Positions 43,145 through 53,853 of a DNA stretch of 64,000 nt are shown one piece after another. This DNA is from Mesorhabditis belari (lineage: Eukaryota > Nematoda > Chromadorea > Rhabditida > Rhabditidae), in contig CAUEEP010000917.1 in assembly GCA_958450365.1 (NCBI GenBank), forward strand, positions 768,001-832,000, in the 5' to 3' direction. Under the pieces are notes generated by a model that searched no databases, was not told the DNA's origin, and saw only the letters and a program-made list of their open reading frames with translations. Position numbers and translations under genes: made by a program. Positions within the stretch are counted from its first letter, which is position 1; every line of letters begins with the position of its first letter.

Positions 43145-43274
43145 AACTCACTGTATTGCTTAGTTTGTGCGTTTTTGGGTTTCTAAAGTGCACATTGATG
43201 ATGAGGACTGTGCAAATAGCGGATAAACCGAGGAGGAGCAGAGAAGCCGAGAAGAAAGCAACTGCAAACATCAA
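43145..43274 (-). other. Possible first exon encoding a hydrophobic N-terminus
   Basis: The minus frame from 43274 reads MMFAVAFFSASLLLLGLSAI and CTVLIINVHFRNP, a signal-anchor-like segment. A GTGAGT donor-like site follows SNT at about 43152. It resembles the membrane-anchor start of nematode cuticle collagens only in general character. No downstream exon could be identified, so this is a weak candidate. Confidence 0.2.
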
Positions 43275-43394
43275 TATTCATATAAAAGATACAAAAAGCT
43301 AGAAAAAGCTATCAAAAGCTCTAACTTTTAACATAAAAACAGCTAGTAACAGTGTAAGCTCAGATTTGACGCTTAGACTCAGTGAGCTTTGGCC

Positions 43395-43470
43395 GGGTGG
43401 ACCTTGAGCTAGTGGACCTTGACCCAGTGGACCTTGAGCCAGTATACCTTGAGCCAGTGGACCTTGACCC
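43395..43470 (+). repeat. 15-bp minisatellite
   Basis: Five units of GTGGACCTTGA(C/G)CCA, one with GTATACC. All frames stay open through it (VDLEP on plus, GPLAQ on minus), which produces the ORFs seen around it. Confidence 0.85.
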
Positions 43471-44150
43471 ATACCTGCCCAGCTTGGCCTATAAACGAGC
43501 ACTCAGAGATTATCCCCAAATAGATCATCAGAACTGCAACCTTTCCAATCCTCACCTACAACCGGAATCGACTCCGATGATGGAGGAATGATCTCGCTCA
43601 CCATTCCCAAAAACACCAACACCGCCAAGAGATCTGTGATCTCTAAACGCTGCTTGTTATCTAATTATCTAAACAGTTACATACGTACTGAACAGTACTA
43701 AACAGTACTAAAAAGTTACAAAACACTTCCGTAATGTCAATTTTTCGCCACACTCGGTGGGCAAAGTGAAACCAAGAACATTGGACAAAGAGATCAACAC
43801 TGATGGCACCACCCAATTCAAGCCATAATACAAAGTGCTAAAAAGATTAATGAAGCTATGAAATCAATATTTAGTTGTCTAAATTGCTAGAGCTATTTTC
43901 TAAAATTTCTTTTCTCGCCTTTTCTCTTACCGCCTTTTAATATGGAATCGAAAGTAGAGCTCAACGTACTTCTCCCCATGAAACTCGTTTGCAAGACGCT
44001 CTGCTGGTGTGGCTGAATGGTGTGGCTTTTAAGAATATTTAATTCTACACTAGAGATCTTCAGCTCTACTCATGGCATCTACAGCTTTACAAATCTTTAC
44101 AATGTTTTACAAATCTCTTCTTCAACTCACCCAACAACTCCCATTCCCCA

Positions 44151-44845
44151 TTTGGCACATAATAAAACAAGTGAAACCTTTCACCTTTTAATTGATATTT
44201 GCTGTATGCGCGCGAGTCTTCTATACGATTTGAAAATCGGCAAAAACGCAGCCGAATCACATCGTGACCTCTGTTCCGCTTTTGGAGAACAAGTTATGAC
44301 TGAAAGATCCTGCCAGCTTTGGTTTGCACGATTCCGAGAAGGTATTGAATCTCTTGAAGAGGAACCACATGGGCATCTCTCGGCAGTAATCGATAATAAT
44401 GAATTGGCACAACTTGAAGCCGATCCAATGCAAACAGCTTGACAAACATCTCTAATGTGATCAATCAATAATTTTCCGCCATTTGGAAATAATCGTCAAG
44501 AACAATTGTATCTCTTTATATCAGCTTCTCTGGTGCTAGCAATTTGTTGAAAACATTTTTTTGGACAAAATTACCACAAATTTGACTGAGGAAAACTTTT
44601 CATGTATAAAAGCGGTCAAATGACAGATTCACCGGAGAGATGTCGACTAGCGCTCATTCAAGCGCTGGTTAAATGAGTTGTATAAGTCTAATCGGGAAGT
44701 TTTTGGTAGATAAATGTTGCCGAGAATTAGGGCTACAATTCTCTATATAACACTTGCCACTTTTGAAAAAATTAGACAGTTCGCGGCTACTTTTCCAAAA
44801 GGTTATTGCTATACTTCGCGGTCACCCTGTATTAACGGTCCCAGA
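44151..44845 (+). mobile_element. Mariner fossil with 3' terminal repeat
   Basis: The plus-strand transposase start is followed, after a deletion at about 44511, by the 3' noncoding part and the terminal repeat ending CGCGGTCACCCTGTA at 44832. TA follows. The middle of the transposase gene is missing. Confidence 0.8.
44165..44442 (+). pseudogene. Mariner transposase N-terminal part
   Basis: Reads LLIDICCMRASLLYDLKIGK, NAAESHRDLCSAFGEQVMTE, RSCQLWFARFREGIESLEEE and DNNELAQLEADPMQTA, then a stop. This is the mariner helix-turn-helix region; no catalytic residue remains in this copy. Continuing past the stop, CHLGNNRQEQL-type sequence is lost in the deletion. Confidence 0.85.
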
Positions 44846-45229
44846 AATTTGACGCCGTCTGCAAATTGGCAAACGGCTTGCTAAATGGCTTTTGCCCTCT
44901 CTTGTTTCCGATGTTGTGTATTTGAATAGAATTCTTTTCTTGTCTATCCTAGGGCACCGGCCCATGATCAGACAAAAAAGATAGCTTACGGTTTTTTCTC
45001 TAAATCTCTAGTTTTTCCTAATACCATCGTTTCTTTATGCTCCTAACGAAAGCTAAGGAAAGTAACTAAGTCTTTGATTAATACTTTAAAATTGATTTGA
45101 TTGTTAGCCTCCCCTTAAAATTGATTTAATTGTTACCTTTCCTTTAGAAAGCATTTTTAACAGTATTTTAATGCTTGGGAAACTTATTGTGCGGCAGTAA
45201 AACCGAAGAGAGTCAAGACCGGACTACAG
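44846..45229. repeat. B linker and AT-rich spacer
   Basis: The linker is in the orientation of 35546-35870. 45060-45190 has direct repeats of AAAATTGATTTGATTGTTA, also found at 52735-52790. Confidence 0.45.
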
Positions 45230-45590
45230 ATAAACTTTTCAGTCAGAATGATACAGTTTGAAATACATTGGATGCCCAAACTTGTAACCAAATTTTCTCG
45301 AAAACTAGGGTTTCTTGGCAAAATCCGAAAGCACCATCGTGACCACCGTATTCGACTTCTGTTTGGCCCTGATTTTGATGCCGAAAGGTCACGGTCACTC
45401 CTGATCATTCCCTTGTTAGAGATCGGGATTATGCTAGCTTTTCCTGAATCTTTTCGAAAATTTTTTAATATTGTTCTGTTACTCTTCGACTGTTCAAAGA
45501 GTTCATACCTTCAAATGGACGAAAAGCATGAAAAGACTCTCTTTCGAGATCATTCGAGAAATTTTCATTTTAAATCAATCCAATGATCGT
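45230..45590 (+). other. Module B copy 7 joined to the start of the E ORF
   Basis: The ORF 45248-45586 keeps FSRKLGFLGKIRKHHRDHRI, GPDFDAERSRSLLIIPLLE and FPESFRKF, then LLLFDCSKSSYLQMDEKHEK and TLFRDHSRNFHF. The last part corresponds to the start of the conserved 74-codon ORF at 21897, in one frame with B. It supports an ancestral B-E coding unit. Confidence 0.4.
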
Positions 45591-46219
45591 TTTTCGCCGA
45601 AAGAATTCATAAAAACGATAGATTTTTGAAAAAAAATTAATCACAATTTCTAGCAAAAAGCGATTGTATAAATTTGATCTTTTAGCTTTAGCTTTTGGAT
45701 TTTGAGGATCAATGAGTTCTGTGAAGCAATGGGAACCCGAAAATTGTCTGAGAGACAGTATTCTCGTATTACTTTAATGAATACTGTAATGATTTCACTA
45801 TTCTTACTAGGGAATGTTGTGAACTGTGGCTTTCTTGACTCGGGAAATAGCCTCTCTGATGCCGTTTTGTCACGCTGATTCCGAATCTGCAATCAGTTTT
45901 TGCCAGCGACAATTTTTTTCAGGTAGGGTGTGCTCCAGATCGGCAGAATAATTGATGGATTGATCAAATTCCAACTTCAGTCAAGAAAAACATTGAATTT
46001 TATCTTGTGTTCACGCTACCGTACCCGCTACTGTAATCTTAAGCTGGCCTTTGTATCTCGCCCTGTTACAATTTTTCAAAAACTTTAGAAAAATATGGTG
46101 AGGATCCGTTTGAAGTGCCCGAAAACCTCGAGGACAAGGAGTTTCGAAACCATAGCAATCCTTCCAATCGATGTGGATGCCATTCCAATTATTCTGGCTA
46201 GCTTTTTTATTTCACTTTC
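45591..46219. repeat. B/E joints and F-box tail scrap
   Basis: 45700-45930 repeats blocks from 30800-31020. 46080-46215 is the F-box tail block cut at CACTTTCACCCG. No gene. Confidence 0.45.
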
Positions 46220-46355
46220 ACCCGATCGGCACCGAATAGGAACCGAATGTGATCCGAATGAGAACCTATTCCGAGCCGAATCGGAACCGAATGAGAAACT
46301 GATCGGAACTGAATCGGAACCGAATGAGAGTCTAATTGAATCCCAAATGAGAACC
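46220..46355 (+). repeat. 11-bp minisatellite, copy 4
   Basis: About 12 units (CCGAATNGGAA) with 11-base spacing, inserted between an F-box tail scrap and the E tail. Confidence 0.8.
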
Positions 46356-47137
46356 AAAGCTTTGCTTTAAGTCCAAATTTCTTCCATACATTCAAAATTC
46401 ACGATTTCTCAGAGTTTTTCGATTCTCTTTGATCCTCCCCGCTTCCCCCACTCTTGGAGCCCCAAAATTTGAATAAAATTTCAGCAACTACGACCGGAAA
46501 CTCGGCAAGAATAAGCTAAAACACGAAAAAACGTGAAATTTGTCTTTCTGTAAATATTGATTTGAATAAACTTTCCGAAAAGCTAAAAGATCACCAATTT
46601 TTAAAAGAATGACAGCGATTCTCTCAAAAACTATCCATGGAAAAGAAAAAATTTGTAAAATCTTTGTAATATTAGAAATGAATCTGGTATTTTGATTTTG
46701 TAACCCCGCCTTTATATCTCGCCCTGTTACAATTTTCTAAAAACTTTCAAAAGAAAAAGCCTTCCGGACAAAGTGATCGGCGTTCAAAGGGTGACGATCC
46801 GTTTGAACTGCCCTGAAAACTACGAGGACAAGGAGTTAAGGAAACGCAGCAATCACTCCAATCGATCTGTATGCCATTCCACTTATTCCGACTAACTTTT
46901 TTATTTCACTTTTTCTCGGCTATTTATAAAGTTTTATTTTTTATACGTAACAAATAATACATTCTAATCAAATAATAATCATACATCGAAACAAACATTC
47001 ATCCTTGTCAACTTCTGCTCCAGTTGCATAAGAAATCTCGAAAATGGATGAATTGGAGGAAATCAATGACAATGTGACTATAACACAACAAAAGCACTAA
47101 AACTGTATAAAACTGTATAAAACCCGATAAAAACTTG
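46356..47137. repeat. Module E tail and 3' tail of F-box locus 7
   Basis: The E tail ends CCCCGCCTTTATATCTCGCCC without a Tc1 insertion. The tail block 46770-47137 carries the poly(A) signal (TTTATT at 46933-46938). Confidence 0.55.
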
Positions 47138-48190
47138 TCAAAACTCAATCTTTCCCGATTCCGGATGAATGTAGAAAGCGAAAAATTCCGTTCCGGTTCC
47201 AGTTCCAGTTCCGGAATGTATATCATCCTCGTATGTGCATGATCCCAACATGTAGACACAATCCCTCTTCGAGTCAATGTTCCGTCGAAAAATGACTGAT
47301 TTCTCTGAGAACTCAAAATCGTAATCCAAATGCTTATCCCAGATCTCTTTCGCTATTTTGATCACTTTTTGCTGATTTCCCCCCTCAAGACGCTTCATTC
47401 CGGGGAATCGCGAAAGAAAATCGACGATTCGGCAATCCCTCTCCTGAGAATCATCGTCATTCAAATAAATAGCCGATTTCAAATTCTTGCTTGGGATTCC
47501 TTTTTCCACGATTGATTCCACGACCTTTTCAAACCCATCATCGGCCAAGGATTTTCCACGGATTTCTAAGAATTCTATCGAAGTCTTGGCAAAAGCAGCG
47601 TAGTAAAAATGAAACGCAGCAGCGGAAGTCCAATGAAAACAGACTTTTTCGCAGTCATTCATCTGATTTGCAATGAAATTCTCGAAATGTTCGCTGATCA
47701 CTTGATTTTCTTCAAACAAATCAATGTCCACATTAATATCCGCGGATTTTCCAATCACCGAGCGGAAATTCTCAAGAAATTTCAGCAAATCCTCGTTCGT
47801 TCGCACGGACAGCTCCAAATGTTTCACAGACTTCAGGTGATTCAGAATCGGGGCGATTAGGTCGCAGAATGGTTCGTCGAACCCTGTCTCAAATAGGTCA
47901 CACGAGTGGATTCGTTTGAACAATGGAAAGCGGAGAGCGACATTAAGCGTGAGGGTGGAGTCATGGGGACGATGGTTGATGGAAATCCAATCATCACGAG
48001 AAAAGATCCGGTGCACGTGACGCCCAAACACTAGCCAGGGTGCCCGCAGCAGAATCGATCGAAATCCTGCATTCACCTTGACCAACTCCATTGTATCTTC
48101 CGGCTTCATTTGCTCCAAAACCTCCAGCTCTAGGTCATAGCATAGCTTCTGCATGGGGAATGACGTCAACTTCCGCATTTCAAACGACAT
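47138..48190 (-). CDS. F-box-like family protein, locus 7 (350 aa)
   Basis: Intact single exon from MSFEMRKL at 48190; the acceptor is TTTACAG immediately upstream (CTGTAAAT on the plus strand at about 48209). F-box at residues 11-48. The body is collinear with locus 1: HLKSVKHLELSVRTNEDLL, FYYAAFAKTSIEF, IVDFLSRFPGMKRLEG. The C-terminal loop reads DIHSGTGTGTGTEFFAFYIH, where a hexanucleotide (AACTGG type) repeat at 47195-47218 has lengthened the loop by GT pairs in frame. It ends ESGKIEF. The GT tract is probably variable between individuals. Confidence 0.82.
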   Translation of the reverse strand: MSFEMRKLTSFPMQKLCYDLELEVLEQMKPEDTMELVKVNAGFRSILLRAPWLVFGRHVHRIFSRDDWISINHRPHDSTLTLNVALRFPLFKRIHSCDLFETGFDEPFCDLIAPILNHLKSVKHLELSVRTNEDLLKFLENFRSVIGKSADINVDIDLFEENQVISEHFENFIANQMNDCEKVCFHWTSAAAFHFYYAAFAKTSIEFLEIRGKSLADDGFEKVVESIVEKGIPSKNLKSAIYLNDDDSQERDCRIVDFLSRFPGMKRLEGGNQQKVIKIAKEIWDKHLDYDFEFSEKSVIFRRNIDSKRDCVYMLGSCTYEDDIHSGTGTGTGTEFFAFYIHPESGKIEF

Positions 48191-48270
48191 TGCTTGGCGT
48201 CCGTATACCTGTAAATAAAAAAAGATTAGATTTCAAAAACCAAATCAGCATGTAGAATTAAAAGCTTTTA

Positions 48271-48654
48271 CAGGGTGTGTCATAATTAATCATAATCACT
48301 TTAATGTAGCTCATTCAAAAGGTAAACGATTCCCACAACAATTTTACAGGAAAATCTTGAGTGGGTCTCCTGTAGCGGTGTCTATTATCTATCCGATAGG
48401 AGTTCATAAATATTTTAAACAAGCTTTCAAAGTTGGGAGTCACATCATGCCTGGCACCCTGAGCCCCAAAACTAGAGTGTGTGCCAGGTTCAGCGCGCGA
48501 ACCCCAAAGCTGAAAGCCATTTAAAAAAAATGTGAACTCCTATCGCTACAGGAGACCCGCTCCGAATTCACTCGTAAAATGTCTGTGAAAGCCGGTGATC
48601 ATTTGACTAAGTTAGACCCTCCACAGTGATTATGAGTAATTATGAGGCACCCTG
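48271..48654. mobile_element. TA-flanked MITE upstream of F-box locus 7
   Basis: The element is 384 bp, CAGGGTGTGTCATAATTA to TAATTATGAGGCACCCTG, TA on both sides; inner pair at 48366 and about 48535. Confidence 0.8.
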
Positions 48655-49677
48655 TAGACAAGATTCTCAAGAGTCTCTAGATAACTCGGCTCATCAACCA
48701 TAATCAAAATGAACATGAAAAATTTCAACCCCGAGCTATCAAGACTATTTGAAGCAGTCTATGAATCCGAAAAAATAAGTTGTTTAATTTTTGACCGTAG
48801 AACACAAAAAACGTGAAAAGCGAAAAGAAACTTCCGCTCATGAGTGTAATTGTAAGTGTAATTAGTCCCATTAATGGTTTCCTATAAAGACCACAACGTG
48901 GTACAACGCGAGCTCAGCCACGACACCCCGATCACTTCCCTCTACTACACTATCGACCACATCAGGCCAAAGGTCGAATCGCAGAAGTTCGTGATTTTGT
49001 TTTAGGGTTATGATTTAAATGCTTATGCTTCTGCACAGTTTTCTTTTGCTTTGAGTTCTCTATGGGCAAGTAATCTACATATTTTTAACTTAAAGGAATG
49101 TACTTTTCCGGAAAAGGGCGGTAGAATTCAATCTTTTTTGGTCAAAAATTAGCCAATTTCAAACTGCAACTTTACGCCTTGGAATCCAAAGAAAATGTGA
49201 GACACGTTAACTGAATTTTGTTTAGCATCAGGGAGTTGCATTATTCTATCAATTTAGGCCTATCGTCAGTACCAACGGATTTGAGGTTCTACACGGCTCC
49301 GATACACTCGCCTACACAAGCTCAGCACCGTCGTTTATAATGGAGAGTTTGAGAAGCCGTTGATAAGGCAAGATTTAACTAAACTCGATGCCTTTGTTTG
49401 CCCGAGATCAAGATAAATATCAAGGGTATAAAATAATGCTACTGCCTGACACTAAACAAAAGGAAAATGAAACAACAAAACACCTACGGGCCATTTTAGA
49501 AAGCTTCACAAAAGCAAAAACATTCAGATCAAAACCCCGAAAACAAACTCACAAACTTCTGCGATTCGGTTGATATCGGCGAGGAGTGATGGGCGATAGT
49601 GGAATAGAATATAGTGGGGTGGACTGGCCGGCGTCTCGTGGCTAAGCTCGTCTTGTACCCGAAATGCGGTGAGTCAG
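48655..49677 (+). repeat. Module F copy 6
   Basis: Includes both inverted arms and the open conserved ORF at 49388-49573. It breaks off at CGGTGAGTCAG (about 49677), where the F-box fragment of locus 8 begins; the third part of the module is missing. Confidence 0.55.
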
Positions 49678-49887
49678 TCAAATCCAATCATACCGAGGGC
49701 GTAACTGGTGCACGTGATGCCCAAAAACTAGCCATGGTGCCCGCAGCAGAATCGATCGAAATCCTGCATTCACCTTGACCAATTCAATCACATCTTCGGG
49801 CTTCATTTGCTCCAGAACCTGCAGCTCTAGGTCATAGCATAGCTTCTGCATGGGGAATGACGTCAACTTTCGCATTTCAAACGACAT
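49678..49887 (-). pseudogene. F-box family locus 8, N-terminal fragment
   Basis: Only the first 69 residues remain: MSFEMRKLTSFPMQKLCYDL, the F-box with EDVIELVKVNAGFRSIL, and APWLVFGHHVHQLRPRYDWI. The acceptor and the upstream MITE (left part) are in place, so transcription of a lone F-box peptide is conceivable. The body is cut by the joint with module F at 49677. Confidence 0.7.
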
Positions 49888-49971
49888 TTTGCTTGGCGTC
49901 CGTCTACCTGTAAATAAAAAAAAAAATTAGATTTCCAAAACCAAGTCGGCAATTAGAATTAAAAGCTTCTA

Positions 49972-50278
49972 CAGGGTGTGTCATAATTAATCATCATCAC
50001 TTGAATGTAGCTCATTCAAACGGTAAACGATTTCCACAACAAATTTACAGGAAAATTTTGAGTGGGCCTCCTGTAGCGAGTGTTCATTATCAACCGATAG
50101 GAGTTCACAAATATGTTAAACAAACTTTCAAGGTTCGGAGTCACATCATGCCTGGCACCATGAGCCCCAAAACTAGATTGTGTGCCAGGTTGAGCGCGAC
50201 CGCGACAAAATTTTGCCATTTTAAAAGATTGTCAACTCCTATCGATTAGATAATGGGCACCGCTACAGGAGACCCGCA
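49972..50278. mobile_element. Truncated MITE upstream of F-box locus 8
   Basis: Left end CAGGGTGTGTCATAATTA present, inner pair present at about 50068 and 50258. The right terminal part is replaced at 50278 by an F-box 3' fragment. Confidence 0.75.
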
Positions 50279-50480
50279 ATATCGATCTCATTTGAATGAC
50301 TTTTTTTTTAGTTTCGCGGAGAAATCAGACATTTTTCGTCGAAACATTGACTCGAGGATGGATTGTATCTACATGTTTGGATCATACACATACATGGATG
50401 ATATAGATCCCTAATCACAAAATTTTTCGCCTTCATCCTCAATCGGAAAAGATTTTGTTTTTGAGTTTAGAGAGTTTTTT
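50279..50480 (+). pseudogene. F-box family 3' fragment
   Basis: Begins ATCGATCTCATTTGAATGAC, then a T-run and TAGTTTCGCGGAGAAATC. The family frame then reads SDIFRRNIDSR.DC(V/I)YMFGSYTY, with damage near TACATGGATG and in the final FAF part. Confidence 0.65.
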
Positions 50481-51037
50481 ATCGGGTTTTGATACAGTTT
50501 TAGTGCTTTTGTTGTGTCATGGTCACATTGTCATTGATTTCATCCAATTCATCCATTTTCGAAATCGCCCATGCAACTGGAGCAGAAGTTGACAAGGATC
50601 AATCTTTGTTTCGATGTATGATTATTATTTGACAAGGATGTATTATTTGTTTCGTATAAAGAATAAAGCTTTATAAATAGCCGAGAGAAAGTGAAATAAA
50701 AAAGTTAACCGGAATAAGTGGAATGGCATACACATCGACTAGACATCGGAGGGATTGCAGCGTTGAAATTGAAAGAGGCTCAAGAAACGATTCCTGTTCC
50801 CGAGAAAATCAACTCGTTTGAGGAAATTGAGGTTTAGAAGAAGTTTCGATTTTTGTGGATGGAAAGAAGAACGAAGAGCAAAAGGCTGGGGAGGAGATGA
50901 AATCGGAGTTGAATAAAGAGGCGAAAATTGATAAAAAGACTGAGTTGATCCTGGAGAAATGGAAATAAATGAAACAGGCTGAAGAAACGATTCCTGTTGC
51001 CGAGAAAATCAACTCGTTTGAGGAAATTGAGTTTTAG
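50481..51037 (+). repeat. F-box tail and two copies of the K/E exon end
   Basis: The tail has AATAAA near 50662. 50770-50837 ends one K/E copy (EKINSFEEIEV-type, stop). 50850-51037 is a second, longer copy (MERRTKSKRLG region in another frame) with a TAA inside. Confidence 0.5.
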
Positions 51038-51590
51038 AAGAATTTTCCATTTTTGTAGAGATTTCACTCCTAGATCCTATAGTTGACATAGAAAAAGATG
51101 GAATTGTTAGAAACAAGCAATCAGATCACTGATAAGGCCACGGTTTTGAAACCAGATAAGGCTAAAATTATTAAAGCGGGTTTAGCAAGTAGATCCATGC
51201 CTGGTTTTGGGAATAGAGTAAAGTCGGCAAGATGAGAAGTCAAATTACGATCTGGCTTTTGGAAAGTTGACCAGGATGCATTTTGTTTTGCTTTTTGCAA
51301 ATTGCCATTGCAAGGTTTGCGCAATTTTGTAACTTTTGTAACCCTACGAGTCTAAATCTAAGTCTAAATAAGTCTAGGGATTCGCAAACGAATCCTTATG
51401 AATATCTAGCTGGACGAGGTTTGTTTTCGCCAATCTAACTAGGGCAAATAAATAGGCTTGTACTAGTAAGCCAAGACTTGGTAGACTGTCTACTCTACGC
51501 TAGACTGGTTTTCATCTTGAACTAGATCTAGTGATCAAGGTGTAAACCTTTAACTATTCTAGATCTTCTAAACCTAGAGACATTCTAGAG
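51038..51590. repeat. Module H copy 4 and CTAG-rich spacer
   Basis: Collinear with 2941-3480, including the GGGATTCGCAAACGAATCC hairpin and the CTAGACTGGTTTTCATCTTG block. Confidence 0.6.
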
Positions 51591-52170
51591 TACAACGAAA
51601 AAAGGGATTGACGATGGATTGGAGGAGACACAAACAAGAAAAGAAACAACAATGCCAGAAGTAGCCTCAGCAACTTCAGCAAAACTCTTTAAACAGGTTT
51701 GGCCAACAGAAGTCGTCATTGAAGTTTGGCGTAGCTTTGGTAACAAGTTTTTCTGATCGTATGGTGAATTTTCCCCAACGGTGCCTACCGGGAACCAAGA
51801 AGGTTTTACGGTAGCTTAAAGCGCAGCAGTTCTTTAGTTGTTTAGTTGTTAGCTGTAGTTCTAGTATTACTGTCGTGTTATATAGATTATCATCATGCGT
51901 AAAAGATCCGCCCAATTTTCAGGGTCGAGAGTTCTATTTGGTGCCGAAAAACAGTTAGATGAAAGCGACTGAGACGTGAAATTTTCGTCTTTCTGTAAAT
52001 ATTGATTCGAATAAACTTTCCGAAAAGCCAAAAGATCATCAATTTTTCAAAGAATGACAGCGATTTTCTCAAAAACTATCCATGGAAAAGAAAGAATTGT
52101 GAAATCTTTGTAATATTAGAAATGAATCGGGGATTTTGATTTTGTAACCCCGCCTTTATATCTGGCCCTG
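51591..52170 (+). repeat. Module E copy and tail
   Basis: 51614-51755 keeps the older frame of the E ORF (LFKQVWPTEVVIEVWRSFGN, then stop). 51885 is an unfilled site of the integrase-like element. The rest is the E tail after an internal deletion at about 51955. Confidence 0.5.
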
Positions 52171-52845
52171 TTACTATTTTCCAAAAACTTTCAAAAGAAA
52201 AAGACTTCAGGACAAAGTGATGGGTGTTCAAAGGGTGACGATCCGTTTGAAGTGCCCGAAAACTACGAGGGCGAGGAGCTCAGGAAAAGGCAGCAATCCC
52301 TTCGATCGATGTGTATGCCCTTCCACTTATTCCGGCTAACTTTTTTATTTCACTTTTTCTCGGCTATTTATAAAGCTTTATTTTTTTACGAAACAAATAA
52401 TACATCCTTGCCAAATAATAATCATACATAGAAACAAAGATTCATTCCTGTAAGCTTCAGCTCCAGTTGCATGGGCAATTTCGAAATTGGACTAAATCAA
52501 TGACAATGTGACCATGAAATAATAAAGGCACTAAAACTGTATCAAGATAAAAACTCTCAAAGCTCCATCTTTTCCGATTTGTCTATTCTTGTCTATCCTA
52601 GGGCACCGGCCCATGATCAGACAAAAAAGAGAGCTTACGGTTTTTTCTCTAAATCTCTAGTTTTTCCTAATACCATCGTTTCTTTATGCTGCTAACGAAA
52701 GCTAAGGAAAAGTAACCAAGTTTTTGATTAATACTTTAAAATTGATTTGATTGTTACCCTCCCTTTAAAAGGGATTTTTAAAAGTATCTGAATGCTTGGG
52801 AAACATATTGTGTAGTAAACGGTAGTAAAACCGAAGAGAGTCAAG
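52171..52845. repeat. F-box tail scrap and B linker
   Basis: 52171-52580 is the F-box tail ending in CTCCATCTTTTCCGATT without the gene. The linker and the AAAATTGATTTGATTG spacer follow to 52845. Confidence 0.45.
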
Positions 52846-53285
52846 ACCGTCAACTTTTCAGTCAGAATGATACAGTTTAAAAAACATTGGATGTAACGCA
52901 TTTTCTCGAAAACTAGGGTTCGAGAACAAAATCCGAAAGCACCATCGTGATCACCGTATTCGACTCGTGTTTGGCTCTGATTTTGATGCCGAAATGTCAC
53001 GGTCACTTCTGGCCATTCCCTTGTTAGAGGACATCAGGAGCTAGCTTTTCCTGAAGGGAATCTTTTCGAAAACGGGATTACGGTAACTTCCTAAAGGGAA
53101 TCTTGGAGAGTCAAGAAAAAGCCACAGTTACCCTTTGATAGCCTTAATCGAGCCAATTGCAGATCAATGGAGACATTTTGTCGAACCAGGTACATTTAGG
53201 GTGATCTTAAGGACGGATGAATCGTCTTTCCTCGAAGTTTTACGGTAACCAGTTGAATCAGCTATGGAATGTCTATTATTCTAAC
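52846..53285 (+). repeat. Module B copy 8 and B tail, degraded
   Basis: Keeps HHRDHRIRLVFGSDFDAEM and RSLLAIPLLEDI-type codons with deletions (about 52890 and 53038). The tail matches 36263-36400. Confidence 0.45.
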
Positions 53286-53853
53286 GATTATTGAAATATT
53301 GATTTGAGTAAACTTTCCGAAAAGCTAAAAGATCATCAATTTTTCAAAGAATGACAGCAATTTTCTCAAAAACTATCCATGGAAAAGAAAAAATTTGTAA
53401 AACCTTTGTAATGTTAGAAATCAATCGGGGATTTTGATCTTGTAACCCCGCCTTTATATCTTGCCCTGTTACAGTTTTCCAAAAACTTAAAAAAAAAACA
53501 TTTTCGGACAAAGTGATGGGCGTGCAAAGGGTGACGATCCGTTTAAAGCGCCCGACAACTACGAGTTCAGAAAACATAGCAATCCCTTCAATCGATGTGT
53601 CGGCCATTCCCCTTATTCCGGTTAACTTTTTTATTTCACTCTTTCTCAGCTATTTATAAAGCTTTATTTTTATACGAAAGAAATAATACATCCCTGTCAA
53701 ATAATAATCATACATAGAAACAAAGATTCATCCCTTGTCAACTTCTGCTCCAGTTGCATAGGCAATATCGAAAATGGATGAATTAGATGAAAGCAATGAC
53801 AATGTGACACAAAAAAAGCACTAAAATTGTATGAACCTCGATAAAAAAAACCC
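53286..53853. repeat. Module E tail and 3' tail of F-box locus 9
   Basis: E tail to 53470, then the tail block with TTTATT at 53663-53668. Confidence 0.5.

Larger units (their letters stand above)
42471..44150. other. Single-copy island
   Basis: The longest stretch in the window without module sequence. It contains a 15-bp minisatellite (43395-43470) and a possible first exon on the minus strand (43265-43145). Other ORFs are short and not supported by splice or codon signals. 42590-42680 and 43660-43730 are AT-rich with short direct repeats (AACAGTACTA). Confidence 0.45.

Noticed and set aside
43299..43502. Collagen-like or glycine-rich minus ORF (GPLAQ repeats)
   Set aside because: It is produced by the 15-bp minisatellite, lacks Gly-X-Y periodicity, and has no supporting exon structure.
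46085..46357. ORFs rich in S, F, G, D across the minisatellite
   Set aside because: The periodic peptide simply reflects the 11-bp repeat read in three phases (33-base period); the other arrays are interrupted.
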